Counted from the stretch's first letter, positions 1 to 6,002 are shown. The stretch is DNA of 9,594 nt from Pirellulales bacterium (GCA_025924495.1 JAICIG010000308.1:1-9594), one strand, 5' to 3'. Notes: generated by a model from the sequence alone, not told the origin. Program-made: numbers and translations.

Positions 1-1441
1 GAGTGTCGGGCGTCGTCGCATCGGCCCGCTGTCCGGCCACTTTGGTTCGAATCGTCTCCAAATCGCGCTCGAGCGCCTTGGCCGGATAGTCGGGTCGGTC
101 CCCTTGCAGGTAGTCGATCCAGCCTGAGTGCGGCACTCGGACCAGATCGGCAGGATCCATTGACCAGTAATAAACGGCCAGCGCGCCGAGCGAGTACGGC
201 GTCGGTTCATAAGCGTACCAACCTCGGTCGCCATGCATCCGCGGATACATTACGCGTCCGTCGATCTCTTTGGCGTGTGAATTGACGGCCTTGATCTGCT
301 TTCGCCAGACATCCACATACCGCTGGTCGCCGGTCAACAAGAGCGCATTTCCGAACCCGGTGATGCCCAGGTGAACCGTGTTGCGATTGATCGGCTTTCT
401 CGTCGCAGGGTCGAAAACCGTGAAACCCCAACCGTACACGCCGCCATACCAGCGGCCGCCGCACTCGCCGCCGATCTTGCCATCGCGACCGATGTTGCTC
501 GGCAGGATGTTATCGTTGGCCGCGGCGCGCTGCGCCCAGGCATCGACATATTCCAGGAGCCAATCGCGATACTTCTTCTCATGCGAGAGCATGTAAGCGT
601 TCAGTACAAGCGAAGTAGCGAGCAAATTCTGCGGGTGATCGCCCAGAATGTCGTTATAGTCCTTGAAGTGCTCGAGCATCTGGGCATAACTCTGCTCGCC
701 GTGCCCAGGACGAAAACGGCCCTCCACTTCGATCGGGTCGCCGGCCCAATCGAGCGCCGTGGCCTTGCGCAACAGCGGTCCGCGGCTGCCGTTGAACAGG
801 CTGCGAATGATCTTGTGCTGAGCATCGTAATTGGCCGCGCCCGGATCTTCATTCATGTAGAAGCCGGCAAAGCGGCGAACGCGCTGTTGGAAGCGAACAT
901 CTGCGGAATCGGACAGGCCTTGCAGATTAAATACGGTGAGCCCCTCGCCGTTATGCAGCCAGTCGAACTTGACCGGAAATTCCTTGTAGTACATCCCGTC
1001 GCGGGCAAATTCGACCTCCTTCGTGCGCGCCAGCGTGTATTGTCGCAGGTGTCCTTCCCAGGCCTTTTTGTAGAGAGCGAGGATCGAGTCGGACGCACCG
1101 AGCGCGTGCAGCAGCGGCCAGTCGTTGACATTCTCGATCGCGTCGTCGGGCCCGTCGTCGCCGCCCCAGCGTTCGACGCATTCGAGATAACCGCGATCGT
1201 CGAAATAGCGGGCGAAGAACTCTTCGCAAGCTCGTTCGTTGGCCCGTAACAGTTCGCGCTCGAGCAAGGCCCAAACCGGCGGCGAGAGCGGCGAGTCGAT
1301 AACGAGCGTGATTTCACCAGCCAGCGAACCGCGAGAAAACAGCAGGCAACTGGCGGCGAGCAAGCTCCAACGCAACCACGACCGCCATCGGTAGAACACG
1401 CCTGACTTGTCGCGCGACCGACAACGCTCGAAGTTCATCAT
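1..1441 (-). CDS. Secreted, probably alpha-helical toroid protein of unknown function (C-terminus cut by window edge)
   Basis: The reading frame is open from the ATG at 1441-1439 to the window edge (480 codons seen, no stop reached). A GAGGG Shine-Dalgarno lies at 1447-1451, about 5 nt before the start, and a second ATG follows directly. The first 41 residues form a Sec signal peptide: an Arg-rich n-region, a hydrophobic core at about 25-36 (SLLAASCLLF) and a likely cut after SLA at 41. The mature part is rich in Trp/Tyr and has helical stretches separated by Gly-rich loops, such as GECGGRWYGGVYGWGF at 325-340 and HLGITGFGNALLLTGDQRY at 357-375. This pattern resembles (alpha/alpha)6-toroid polysaccharide lyases or unsaturated glycuronyl hydrolases, but I recognise no family-defining catalytic motif, so a carbohydrate role is only inference. 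It is divergently oriented from the csrA operon and has no co-directional neighbour in view. Confidence 0.85.
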   Translation of the reverse strand, partial: MMNFERCRSRDKSGVFYRWRSWLRWSLLAASCLLFSRGSLAGEITLVIDSPLSPPVWALLERELLRANERACEEFFARYFDDRGYLECVERWGGDDGPDDAIENVNDWPLLHALGASDSILALYKKAWEGHLRQYTLARTKEVEFARDGMYYKEFPVKFDWLHNGEGLTVFNLQGLSDSADVRFQQRVRRFAGFYMNEDPGAANYDAQHKIIRSLFNGSRGPLLRKATALDWAGDPIEVEGRFRPGHGEQSYAQMLEHFKDYNDILGDHPQNLLATSLVLNAYMLSHEKKYRDWLLEYVDAWAQRAAANDNILPSNIGRDGKIGGECGGRWYGGVYGWGFTVFDPATRKPINRNTVHLGITGFGNALLLTGDQRYVDVWRKQIKAVNSHAKEIDGRVMYPRMHGDRGWYAYEPTPYSLGALAVYYWSMDPADLVRVPHSGWIDYLQGDRPDYPAKALERDLETIRTKVAGQRADATTPDT

Positions 1442-1630
1442 GACAGCCCTCGTGGAGTGGCAAGGGAATTACTCAGGACTTTCCGGGCCCCCGCCTCTTC
1501 GGTCCGATTGTCCGCCGCATAGGTCGTTGGGGCAACCTGCCGCCTAGCTCCGTTATGCATCTATTTCTTTGCTCGATTTGCATCGGCGCCCCCTTTGCCT
1601 TGCGCGAAATTCGTCCTGAACAAATCAAGG

Positions 1631-1660
1631 TTGACATCCGTACAGTATTCGGACTAAATT
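1631..1660 (+). promoter_or_regulatory. Sigma70-type promoter of the small ORF-csrA operon
   Basis: A perfect -35 box TTGACA (1631-1636) is followed after 18 nt by TAAATT (1655-1660, 4 of 6 matches to the -10 consensus). Transcription would start near 1667, about 20 nt before the first ORF of the operon, which has its own GAGG ribosome binding site at 1677-1680. It lies in the 246-nt gap between the divergent secreted-protein gene and csrA. I see no equally good promoter for the minus-strand gene in that gap. Confidence 0.6.
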
Positions 1661-1687
1661 GGCCCCCGACAGGAACGAGGCGCGACC

Positions 1688-1858
1688 ATGCAATTACGCT
1701 TTCAAGTAGTTTGCACCGAAAGCCGGCTGAGTGAGCGACAGCGGGAAGAACAGAGGCTACGGGTGATCGGCGAGATCCTGCCGTTCGTGTTGGCGAAATA
1801 TGATCGTTTGCCGCCCTCGCCCGCAAGGCCGGCAAGACGGCAAGACATTGCACGTTGA
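1688..1858 (+). CDS. Small 56-residue protein of unknown function, first gene of the csrA operon
   Basis: The ORF runs from ATG 1688 to TGA 1856-1858. It starts MQLRFQVVCTESRLSERQRE and ends in an Arg/Pro-rich tail (about 40-56). GAGG at 1677-1680 is an SD with a 7-nt spacer, and the promoter at 1631-1660 points straight at it. The middle (about 13-38) is predicted to be amphipathic helix, with charged residues followed by VIGEILPFVLAKY. There is no signal peptide and no transmembrane segment. The stop lies 28 nt before the csrA start, so the two are almost certainly co-transcribed. I do not recognise a family. It could be a genuine small protein linked to CsrA, or a leader ORF whose translation affects csrA. 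Promoter, SD and spacing support that it is translated; conservation has not been checked. Confidence 0.6.
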   Translation: MQLRFQVVCTESRLSERQREEQRLRVIGEILPFVLAKYDRLPPSPARPARRQDIAR

Positions 1859-1870
1859 GTCGTACTATTC

Positions 1871-1886
1871 AAAGGAGGATTGGATC
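1871..1886 (+). promoter_or_regulatory. csrA ribosome binding site with three GGA motifs
   Basis: The near-perfect Shine-Dalgarno AAAGGAGG (1871-1878) sits 8 nt before the csrA ATG. It fixes the start at 1887 rather than at an in-frame ATG at 1800. The same 16 nt hold three GGA triplets (1874-1876, 1877-1879, 1882-1884). GGA is the core of known CsrA RNA-binding sites, and binding over an SD is the standard way CsrA represses translation, so autoregulation is a reasonable inference. Any G-rich SD contains GGA, so chance is the main alternative. Confidence 0.6.
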
Positions 1887-2090
1887 ATGCTTGCGTTATC
1901 AAGGAAGAAGGGGGAGACGATCGTGATTGGCGATGGCATCCGGATTACCGTGCTCGAAGTCCAAGGCAATTCGACTCGCTTGGGGATCAGCGCTCCGCGA
2001 GAGGTCTCGGTGATGCGAAGTGAGTTGTTAGGTCGCATCCGCGAGACCACCGCGGTCGGACTCCCGTTCACCGCGGCGCTCGGTCACTAA
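1887..2090 (+). CDS. csrA: Carbon storage regulator CsrA (RNA-binding translational regulator)
   Basis: This 67-residue protein is of normal CsrA length. CsrA is a small cytoplasmic homodimer that binds GGA motifs in mRNA leaders and changes translation or stability. Visible family features are the N-terminal beta strand MLALSRKKGE with the RNA-contacting L4/R6, the IVIGD strand at 12-16, the ITVLEVQGN segment at 20-28, RLGISAPREVSV at 31-42 and the conserved R44. Position 43 is Met where E. coli CsrA has His. The tail after about 55 (VGLPFTAALGH) is short and not conserved. The start is set by AAAGGAGG 8 nt upstream. It follows the 56-residue ORF by 28 nt, and its stop overlaps the stop of the convergent channel gene by 4 nt (2087-2090). 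No flagellar gene or fliW is nearby. Confidence 0.95.
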   Translation: MLALSRKKGETIVIGDGIRITVLEVQGNSTRLGISAPREVSVMRSELLGRIRETTAVGLPFTAALGH

Positions 2091-2458
2091 GAAGTGGCAT
2101 GATCCTGTTGCACGTCCTCTTCTTCATCGAGATGAAATTGATGCATGAAGCGGTGATAGATCGGGGCCAAAATGATCGCCGTCAGCGACAGGAATACAAT
2201 GCCGCTAAATAAGCAATAGAATGTGGCAAACAGTTTTCCGCCGGTCGATTTCATGGGATCGACCGGTCCCATGCCCGTCAGGATCATGGCGGCGTTCAGC
2301 AGTGCGTCGATCCACGGCAAGCTGCCGAAAAAGTGATAGCCGAGCGTGCCGATGCCTAGCGAGCAGCCGATCACGACGATCGTCATCAGGAAACTGTTGA
2401 GCACCCGGACTAAAAAAATTCGGCGAGTCGCCAGCGGCTGGCTTCTGTTTTCAAACAC
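2087..2458 (-). CDS. Two-TM, single-pore channel-like membrane protein (potassium-channel-like, atypical filter)
   Basis: This 123-residue integral membrane protein has the architecture of a minimal 2TM ion-channel subunit: TM1 at about 18-42 (SFLMTIVVIGCSLGIGTLGY), a short re-entrant/pore-helix segment at 48-60 (PWIDALLNAAMIL), a filter-like TGMGPVD at 61-67, and TM2 at about 75-99. The acidic cytoplasmic tail (HLDEEEDVQQDH) carries no RCK or cyclic-nucleotide domain. The filter has GMG where K+ channels have GYG or GFG, so ion selectivity cannot be assumed. I recall similar small proteins with GMGP in other bacteria, annotated as hypothetical or two-pore-type channel proteins. The start is GTG at 2458, with AGGA about 12 nt upstream (2471-2474); this spacing is long, so the start is moderately sure. 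It is convergent with csrA (4-bp overlap) and follows the ceramidase-like gene on the same strand after 168 bp. Confidence 0.8.
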   Translation of the reverse strand: MFENRSQPLATRRIFLVRVLNSFLMTIVVIGCSLGIGTLGYHFFGSLPWIDALLNAAMILTGMGPVDPMKSTGGKLFATFYCLFSGIVFLSLTAIILAPIYHRFMHQFHLDEEEDVQQDHATS

Positions 2459-2626
2459 GTTCGGCAGCGCTCCTGGCGGTATAACAGATCGGCCGGCTCG
2501 AACTCAGCGAGGTAACTGGACCGGAAGCACGACGGGGCGGTCTGACGCCGCGATTCGACGATCCGCAGGCGCCGTCTAACGTTGGTTTCGCCGCCATCCT
2601 TCAGCACATCCGCCGCTGCCCTTCGC

Positions 2627-4060
2627 TCACTCGCTGAGGTGTTTTACCAGCTTGTGAACGGTGACGGCGATGCGATCTTCGATATCGCCTGCCCAACGGA
2701 AGGCAGGCCGGCCATATTCGTAGAGATTCGAGCCCCCTTCATAACCGCCTTCCTCCCAGACGCGGCGAGAGGGGATGTAAGCGATCATGTCGTCGGTATA
2801 GCCGCAAACCCAAGTGCCGGGGCCGAATTCGCGCTTAAACCGGAGTGCATAGTCGACGACGGTTTCGGCGCCAACGCCAATGACCAACATCTGCCCGCCG
2901 AGCCGCCAGGCATGCACCGGGTACGGATAGGACAATGGAAACTTCTCGCCTTTGTCGAGCTTTTCGAGCATGCGAGCCGCCCAACGCGCCCGGATGGCGT
3001 TGCCGCCCTGGAGCGCATCGTGCAGGTCTTCTCGCGAAACGACTCTCAAATATGGCAGGTCGACATACTCAAAAGCGGTTTGCAGCCGCGACGAAACGGG
3101 CCTGAGCGGCTGCTCCAATGTCTGCTCCACCGCCGCGGCGAGCATGTGACCATAGCGTTGGCATAATTCGACGCTGCGACGCGGCAGCGGATTCTGGTCT
3201 CCACCGCAGGTGTTCACGAACATCGCCATAGCGCCCGGATGACTCTGTTCGATTTCAAGTTGCGCGAAGCCCGGATAGTCGCCGCACCAGGTAGTAAAAC
3301 TGAGCGTGGTCGGATGACAGGCATAGCCGAACAGCACTGCTTCGAGCTTGCCGTCTTCGCTCGTGACGGTCAGAACGGGAACCGCGTGGTCGACCGGCCC
3401 CTTAAGCGGCGTTCCGGATGCCAGCAGCTTTGGCACTTCAGCTTCCGGATTATTGCGGCGATTGACGGCGAAGGTTGCCTTTCCCTCGCCGGTCTGCAAG
3501 CGGGCCGGCGCCAGACGGGCCAGCGCGTCGCCGACCATCGCCACCAGCCGCGTTTGCATCTCCGCCGTGTATCGGCTGACCAGCTCCACTTGCTCGGGCT
3601 CGACCGGATAATAGTCAACCAGATCGTCTCCCAAGCGCGGGCCACAGTGGTTGTGCGAGAAGGTCAGCATGACTTGATCGCGATGTAGCTCATACTTTCG
3701 CTCGAGCTCTTCGAAGATGGGGTCGCTCATGCCTTTCGGCACGCCCTGAAAGTCGCTTGTAATGAGCACCGCCCGGCGTCCATTCGCAGCTTCCAGAGCA
3801 AGCGCCTTCATCCACAAGTCGTGCAGCTTGCCGTCAGGGGGTCGCTTGGAGCCGTAGCCCGCGAGCCAGACTCCGCTCTCTGGAGTAATGACTGCCTTGG
3901 CCACGCCTGCCTTCCACTCAGTCGGCTCGCCGCGAGCTGAGTTCCGGAGACCTCCAAAACAAAAGGCCAGCAGCAATACGCACAATGCCAACCGCCGCTG
4001 CGTACACCGCCGCACAGGCGCATCGCGACCACGAACCGAGAGCCACTGAACGTCGCCCAT
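2627..4060 (-). CDS. Secreted neutral/alkaline ceramidase-like metal hydrolase
   Basis: The 477-residue protein belongs to the neutral/alkaline non-lysosomal ceramidase superfamily, N-terminal domain, which is common in planctomycetes. Classical members are zinc amidases that cut ceramide into sphingosine and fatty acid. With ATG 4060 as start, a basic stretch (RRCTQRR) and hydrophobic core (LALCVLLLAFCFGG, about 24-37) form a signal peptide. The domain starts with WKAGVAKAVITPESGVWLAGYG, the family N-terminal signature. Likely metal ligands are His in SHNHCGP (135-141), His249 in ACHPTT, Glu399 in GVGAETVVDY and Tyr428 in DDMIAYIPS. The nucleophile motif of true ceramidases (GDVSPN) is here GGDQNP (286-291), without the Ser. 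The C-terminal Ig-like domain of long ceramidases is absent. The frame is open upstream to an ATG at 4159, but the candidate promoter at 4116-4144 and the signal peptide favour 4060; no good SD is seen there. The true substrate is unknown. Confidence 0.88.
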   Translation of the reverse strand: MGDVQWLSVRGRDAPVRRCTQRRLALCVLLLAFCFGGLRNSARGEPTEWKAGVAKAVITPESGVWLAGYGSKRPPDGKLHDLWMKALALEAANGRRAVLITSDFQGVPKGMSDPIFEELERKYELHRDQVMLTFSHNHCGPRLGDDLVDYYPVEPEQVELVSRYTAEMQTRLVAMVGDALARLAPARLQTGEGKATFAVNRRNNPEAEVPKLLASGTPLKGPVDHAVPVLTVTSEDGKLEAVLFGYACHPTTLSFTTWCGDYPGFAQLEIEQSHPGAMAMFVNTCGGDQNPLPRRSVELCQRYGHMLAAAVEQTLEQPLRPVSSRLQTAFEYVDLPYLRVVSREDLHDALQGGNAIRARWAARMLEKLDKGEKFPLSYPYPVHAWRLGGQMLVIGVGAETVVDYALRFKREFGPGTWVCGYTDDMIAYIPSRRVWEEGGYEGGSNLYEYGRPAFRWAGDIEDRIAVTVHKLVKHLSE

Positions 4061-4115
4061 GTAAATTCTGCCGCGCCCGCACGTTTGTGCTATGTTCCGC
4101 CTTCCGACGCGAAAG

Positions 4116-4144
4116 ATCTTAGCGTTGCCTAAGGAACACGACAA
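4116..4144 (-). promoter_or_regulatory. Candidate promoter of the ceramidase-like gene
   Basis: On the minus strand, TTGTCG (4144-4139) is followed after exactly 17 nt by TAAGAT (4121-4116); each box matches 4 of 6 consensus bases. Transcription would begin near 4109, about 50 nt before the chosen ATG at 4060 and downstream of the alternative in-frame ATG at 4159. This supports the shorter protein. The evidence is spacing plus partial matches only. Confidence 0.4.
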
Positions 4145-4255
4145 ATCTTGGTGGTCCATTAATCCCTGAACCGCACTAGAATTCAGCCTACACAGACTGC
4201 CGCAGTATTTGCATTACAGACCTCATGCGACGTTCGCCAGAGTGGGGGGTGCGGC

Positions 4256-4291
4256 TTGTTTGAGCGTCGTAATTGAGCTAAACTTTTAGCT
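4256..4291 (+). promoter_or_regulatory. Candidate promoter with an inverted repeat over its -10 box
   Basis: TTGTTT (4256-4261) and TAAACT (4279-4284) are separated by 17 nt, each matching 4 of 6 consensus bases. A perfect 7-bp inverted repeat, AGCTAAA (4276-4282) and TTTAGCT (4285-4291) with a 2-nt centre, covers the -10 box, as a repressor operator would. Transcription would start around 4291 and run into the hairpin region. This lies in the 333-nt gap between the ceramidase-like gene and the 91-residue ORF, which contains no convincing coding sequence. Confidence 0.4.
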
Positions 4292-4387
4292 TAGACAATT
4301 CGCTCGGCGCGGGATCTGCCGAGCCCCACGTCTTTTGATGTTGAGCTATGAAAGCCACGTCGAGTCGCTCGGCGCGGCTTTTTTTTT
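4291..4387 (+). ncRNA. Candidate small RNA or attenuator leader with two hairpins
   Basis: The roughly 97-nt stretch between the candidate promoter and a T-tract holds hairpin 1 (GCTCGGC 4302-4308 with GCCGAGC 4318-4324, 9-nt loop) and the terminator hairpin (4354-4378). A 13-nt direct repeat, TCGCTCGGCGCGG, occurs at 4300-4312 and 4365-4377. The 3' arm of hairpin 1 can therefore pair instead with the second copy at 4367-4373, which would break the terminator. This is the usual layout of a termination/antitermination switch. A 13-codon ORF (MKATSSRSARLFF, ATG 4348, TGA 4387-4389) runs through the terminator but has no clear SD. The stretch may be a free-standing sRNA or a leader regulating the next two genes. 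No known RNA family is recognised. Confidence 0.4.
4354..4387 (+). terminator. Intrinsic (Rho-independent) terminator
   Basis: The stem pairs 4354-4364 with 4368-4378: ten pairs including one G-U, a single A-C mismatch and a 3-nt loop (TCG). Nine T residues follow directly (4379-4387). This is a textbook intrinsic terminator on the plus strand. No plus-strand gene ends upstream of it within 2 kb, and the next start codon is 6 nt after the T-tract. It must therefore end either an unannotated RNA or an attenuated leader transcript. Confidence 0.7.
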
Positions 4388-4393
4388 GAACGT

Positions 4394-4669
4394 ATGGACC
4401 GACTTCCGCATATTTTTGTCAATTACGTCCCTTTGGGCACAGACGGCATCAAGCTGGGGTTCATGTGCCGCCGCGGGGGCGAAGAACAAACCGAAGCAGA
4501 TGCGCTGAAAATCAAACAGCGTCTGGAGTCGCACGGTTGCCGCATCAGCGAGGGTATTTGCGCACCGAGCCCCAACGAAGAGTTTTTTTGGTTTCGCGTC
4601 GAAGAGCGCAGCCAGCCTCCCACGGTCCGGCAACTGCTGGAAGACTACGAGGACGTCATCGTACGCTGA
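4394..4669 (+). CDS. 91-residue cytoplasmic protein of unknown function
   Basis: This orphan ORF starts MDRLPHIFVNYVPLGTDGIK and ends LLEDYEDVIVR. Codon use is like that of the neighbouring genes, with G/C preferred at third positions, and the product is mildly acidic, without signal peptide or transmembrane segments. Three Cys occur (in MCRRGG, HGCRIS, GICAPS) without a clear metal-site spacing. The segment FFWFRVEERSQPPTVRQLLEDY suggests a strand followed by a helix. ATG 4394 is the first possible start in the frame (stop at 4349-4351) and is preceded by a T-tract rather than an SD, so translation may be weak or depend on leader structure. It ends 21 nt before the response-regulator start, which suggests an operon. 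I do not recognise a family. Confidence 0.65.
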   Translation: MDRLPHIFVNYVPLGTDGIKLGFMCRRGGEEQTEADALKIKQRLESHGCRISEGICAPSPNEEFFWFRVEERSQPPTVRQLLEDYEDVIVR

Positions 4670-4690
4670 GGCAGTTGCGACGCAATTCTT

Positions 4691-5074
4691 ATGGTTAGCG
4701 GCATGAAAGCCTTGCGCGTCTTGGTTATCGAGGATTACCGCGACACGGCGGAAATGCTGGCTAAGTGGACTAGCTCGGCAGGTTATGATGTGCGGGTATG
4801 TCTGACGGGGTTTCAAGCGCTTCAGGCCATGCCCACTTATCAGCCCGATGTGGTGTTATTAGACATCGGTTTACCCGATATGGATGGCTGGGAACTGGCT
4901 CGCTCGCTGCGCAGCGATGCGGGCAGTTCGCCGCTCAAGATTATTGCCGTGACGGCATATCAAACGCGAGACGATCGGCGGAAATCTGTCGAGGCAGGCA
5001 TCGACTTCCATTTGGGCAAGCCGGCTCGCCGCGATGAAATCCTTGGCCTGCTATCGCAAGCCGCATCGGACTGA
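4691..5074 (+). CDS. Stand-alone response regulator receiver (CheY-like) protein
   Basis: The 127-residue protein consists of a single REC domain with no output domain. It would be phosphorylated by an unlinked histidine kinase, or pass phosphate or bind a partner. All catalytic residues are present: the acidic pair E14/D15 in VLVIEDYRD, the phospho-acceptor D58 in VVLLDIGLPDMDG, T88 in AVTAYQ and K110 in LGKPARRDE. M5 (ATG 4703) is an equally good start and fits the usual REC N-terminus better; neither start has a strong SD, so the 5' end may be 12 nt further in. It follows the 91-residue ORF by 21 nt and probably shares its transcript, hence also the upstream terminator/attenuator. No kinase, HPt or chemotaxis gene is in the window. 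Confidence 0.92.
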   Translation: MVSGMKALRVLVIEDYRDTAEMLAKWTSSAGYDVRVCLTGFQALQAMPTYQPDVVLLDIGLPDMDGWELARSLRSDAGSSPLKIIAVTAYQTRDDRRKSVEAGIDFHLGKPARRDEILGLLSQAASD

Positions 5075-5318
5075 CTGTCTGACTCCGGTCGGTTGAACGG
5101 CGGCAGCTCCGCAGCCTCTAGCTCAAAACGTCTTGTCTGTAATCTGCTGCGAGTTCCAATTCGCGCTACGCGCCGGCTGCATCCGCGGCCGGCCGCCGAG
5201 CAGGAGCAAGAATTCCGCCGGTTTCTTACTCTGCTCGGCCTGGAAAGCTCACACGCCTCGGTGCCGCCGTCGGCTCGGCGATCAAGGCGTTCGCGGCGGA
5301 AAGTCCGCCAAAGGCGAT
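5075..5318 (+). other. Convergent intergenic region (244 nt), no gene seen
   Basis: This lies between the ends of the response regulator (plus) and the LTxxQ protein (minus). It holds short hairpins: GGCGGA/TCCGCC with a 3-nt loop at 5295-5309, and a 6-bp stem just after the response-regulator stop. None has a T-tract on either strand, so I do not call a terminator. No supported coding sequence is present. Confidence 0.5.
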
Positions 5319-5960
5319 CTACCGATTGGTCGCTCCGGGCGCCGACGCCTGGAATTCGATCTCGCCCTGGAACGGCGCGCCAGTCATTTCTTTCCATTTC
5401 GCCTTTTGTTTCTCCGTCAACAGGCTCATCAATCGCTTCCGGCTGGTTTCGCGCAGCTCTCGCATCTTTTCCTTTCTTTCCTCGGCGCTCGTCGCCTGCA
5501 GCGCTTCCTCGACTTCTGCGCGAGCTTCTTTCTGCAGCCGCGGAGCGAGCTGTTTCTGCTCTTCGGTCAAGCCGAGTTGAGAGGCGACATGCGCACGCTT
5601 GACCCACAGCAGGCCGGCCAATTGCAGCGTGATCTGGTTGAGCCGCTCTCGCTGCTGTTTGGTGAGCGTCTCGTCAATGAAGCGTTCGTTTTCCTTCGTC
5701 ATCTCGGCAAACTTCTTGTCGCGTTCCTCTTCGCTGAGCTTGCTGATCTCGCGCGCTTTGTCCCACTGTTTTTCTGTGAACGCATCGATCTTCCTGGCTT
5801 CCTCGTCGGTAAGCTTCAGTTCCTTTCGCACCGACTTTTGTCGCAACAGCATGACCTCGACGGCGCCCTCTTCGGGCACCAACTTTTCTGCGGCAACCAC
5901 CGGCAGTGCCCAGGCGACCGCGATCGCGAACGCAAAAGTGCATTTTAAGATTGTGCGCAT
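5319..5960 (-). CDS. Secreted LTxxQ-repeat (Spy/CpxP-like) helical protein
   Basis: The 213-residue exported protein has a signal peptide at 1-24 (MRTILKCTFAFAIAVAWALP, cut after VVAA). The mature part is almost all charged helix (Glu/Lys/Arg-rich) with four LTxxQ-like motifs: LTDEE at 50-54, LTKQQ at 99-103, LTEEQ at 131-135 and LTEKQ at 181-185. This pattern is shared with Spy/CpxP periplasmic proteins, which act as chaperones or stress sensors in proteobacteria. Planctomycetes carry many such proteins without known function, so the chaperone role is inference. The start at ATG 5960 is set by GGGAGA about 6-7 nt upstream and by the signal peptide; the frame is open further upstream to 6146, but that extension would bury the signal peptide. 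It is convergent with the response regulator, and lies 248 bp after sagB on the same strand. Confidence 0.85.
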   Translation of the reverse strand: MRTILKCTFAFAIAVAWALPVVAAEKLVPEEGAVEVMLLRQKSVRKELKLTDEEARKIDAFTEKQWDKAREISKLSEEERDKKFAEMTKENERFIDETLTKQQRERLNQITLQLAGLLWVKRAHVASQLGLTEEQKQLAPRLQKEARAEVEEALQATSAEERKEKMRELRETSRKRLMSLLTEKQKAKWKEMTGAPFQGEIEFQASAPGATNR

Positions 5961-6002
5961 GTTCGATCTCCCATTAATAAGCAGGGTTAGAAACCTCTCT
6001 TC

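Noticed and set aside
371..1249. Long plus-strand open frame (292 codons) antisense to the secreted protein
   Set aside because: The opposite strand carries a frame with an SD, a signal peptide and sensible protein composition running past it in both directions; the plus frame has no SD and is a GC-rich shadow.
2410..2607. 65-codon minus-strand ORF spanning the gap before the channel gene
   Set aside because: It overlaps the channel's N-terminus in another frame, has no SD, and its composition (Arg/Ser/Cys) looks non-coding.
4061..4159. N-terminal extension of the ceramidase-like protein to ATG 4159
   Set aside because: It would put the signal-peptide core at residues 57-70 and place the start upstream of the candidate promoter at 4116-4144.
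4346..4816. 156-codon minus-strand open frame across the attenuator, orphan ORF and receiver
   Set aside because: It runs antisense through a certain REC gene and the terminator T-tract (read as Lys codons) and has no recognisable protein features.
5294..5310. Hairpin GGCGGA-AAG-TCCGCC as a terminator for the LTxxQ gene
   Set aside because: The stem is perfect but only 6 bp, and no T-run follows it on the minus strand (or the plus strand).
5133..5948. 271-codon plus-strand open frame over the LTxxQ gene
   Set aside because: It is the complement of regular helical codons (Leu/Phe/Arg-rich, low complexity) and starts inside the intergenic region without an SD. The minus strand has the SD, signal peptide and repeated LTxxQ motifs.
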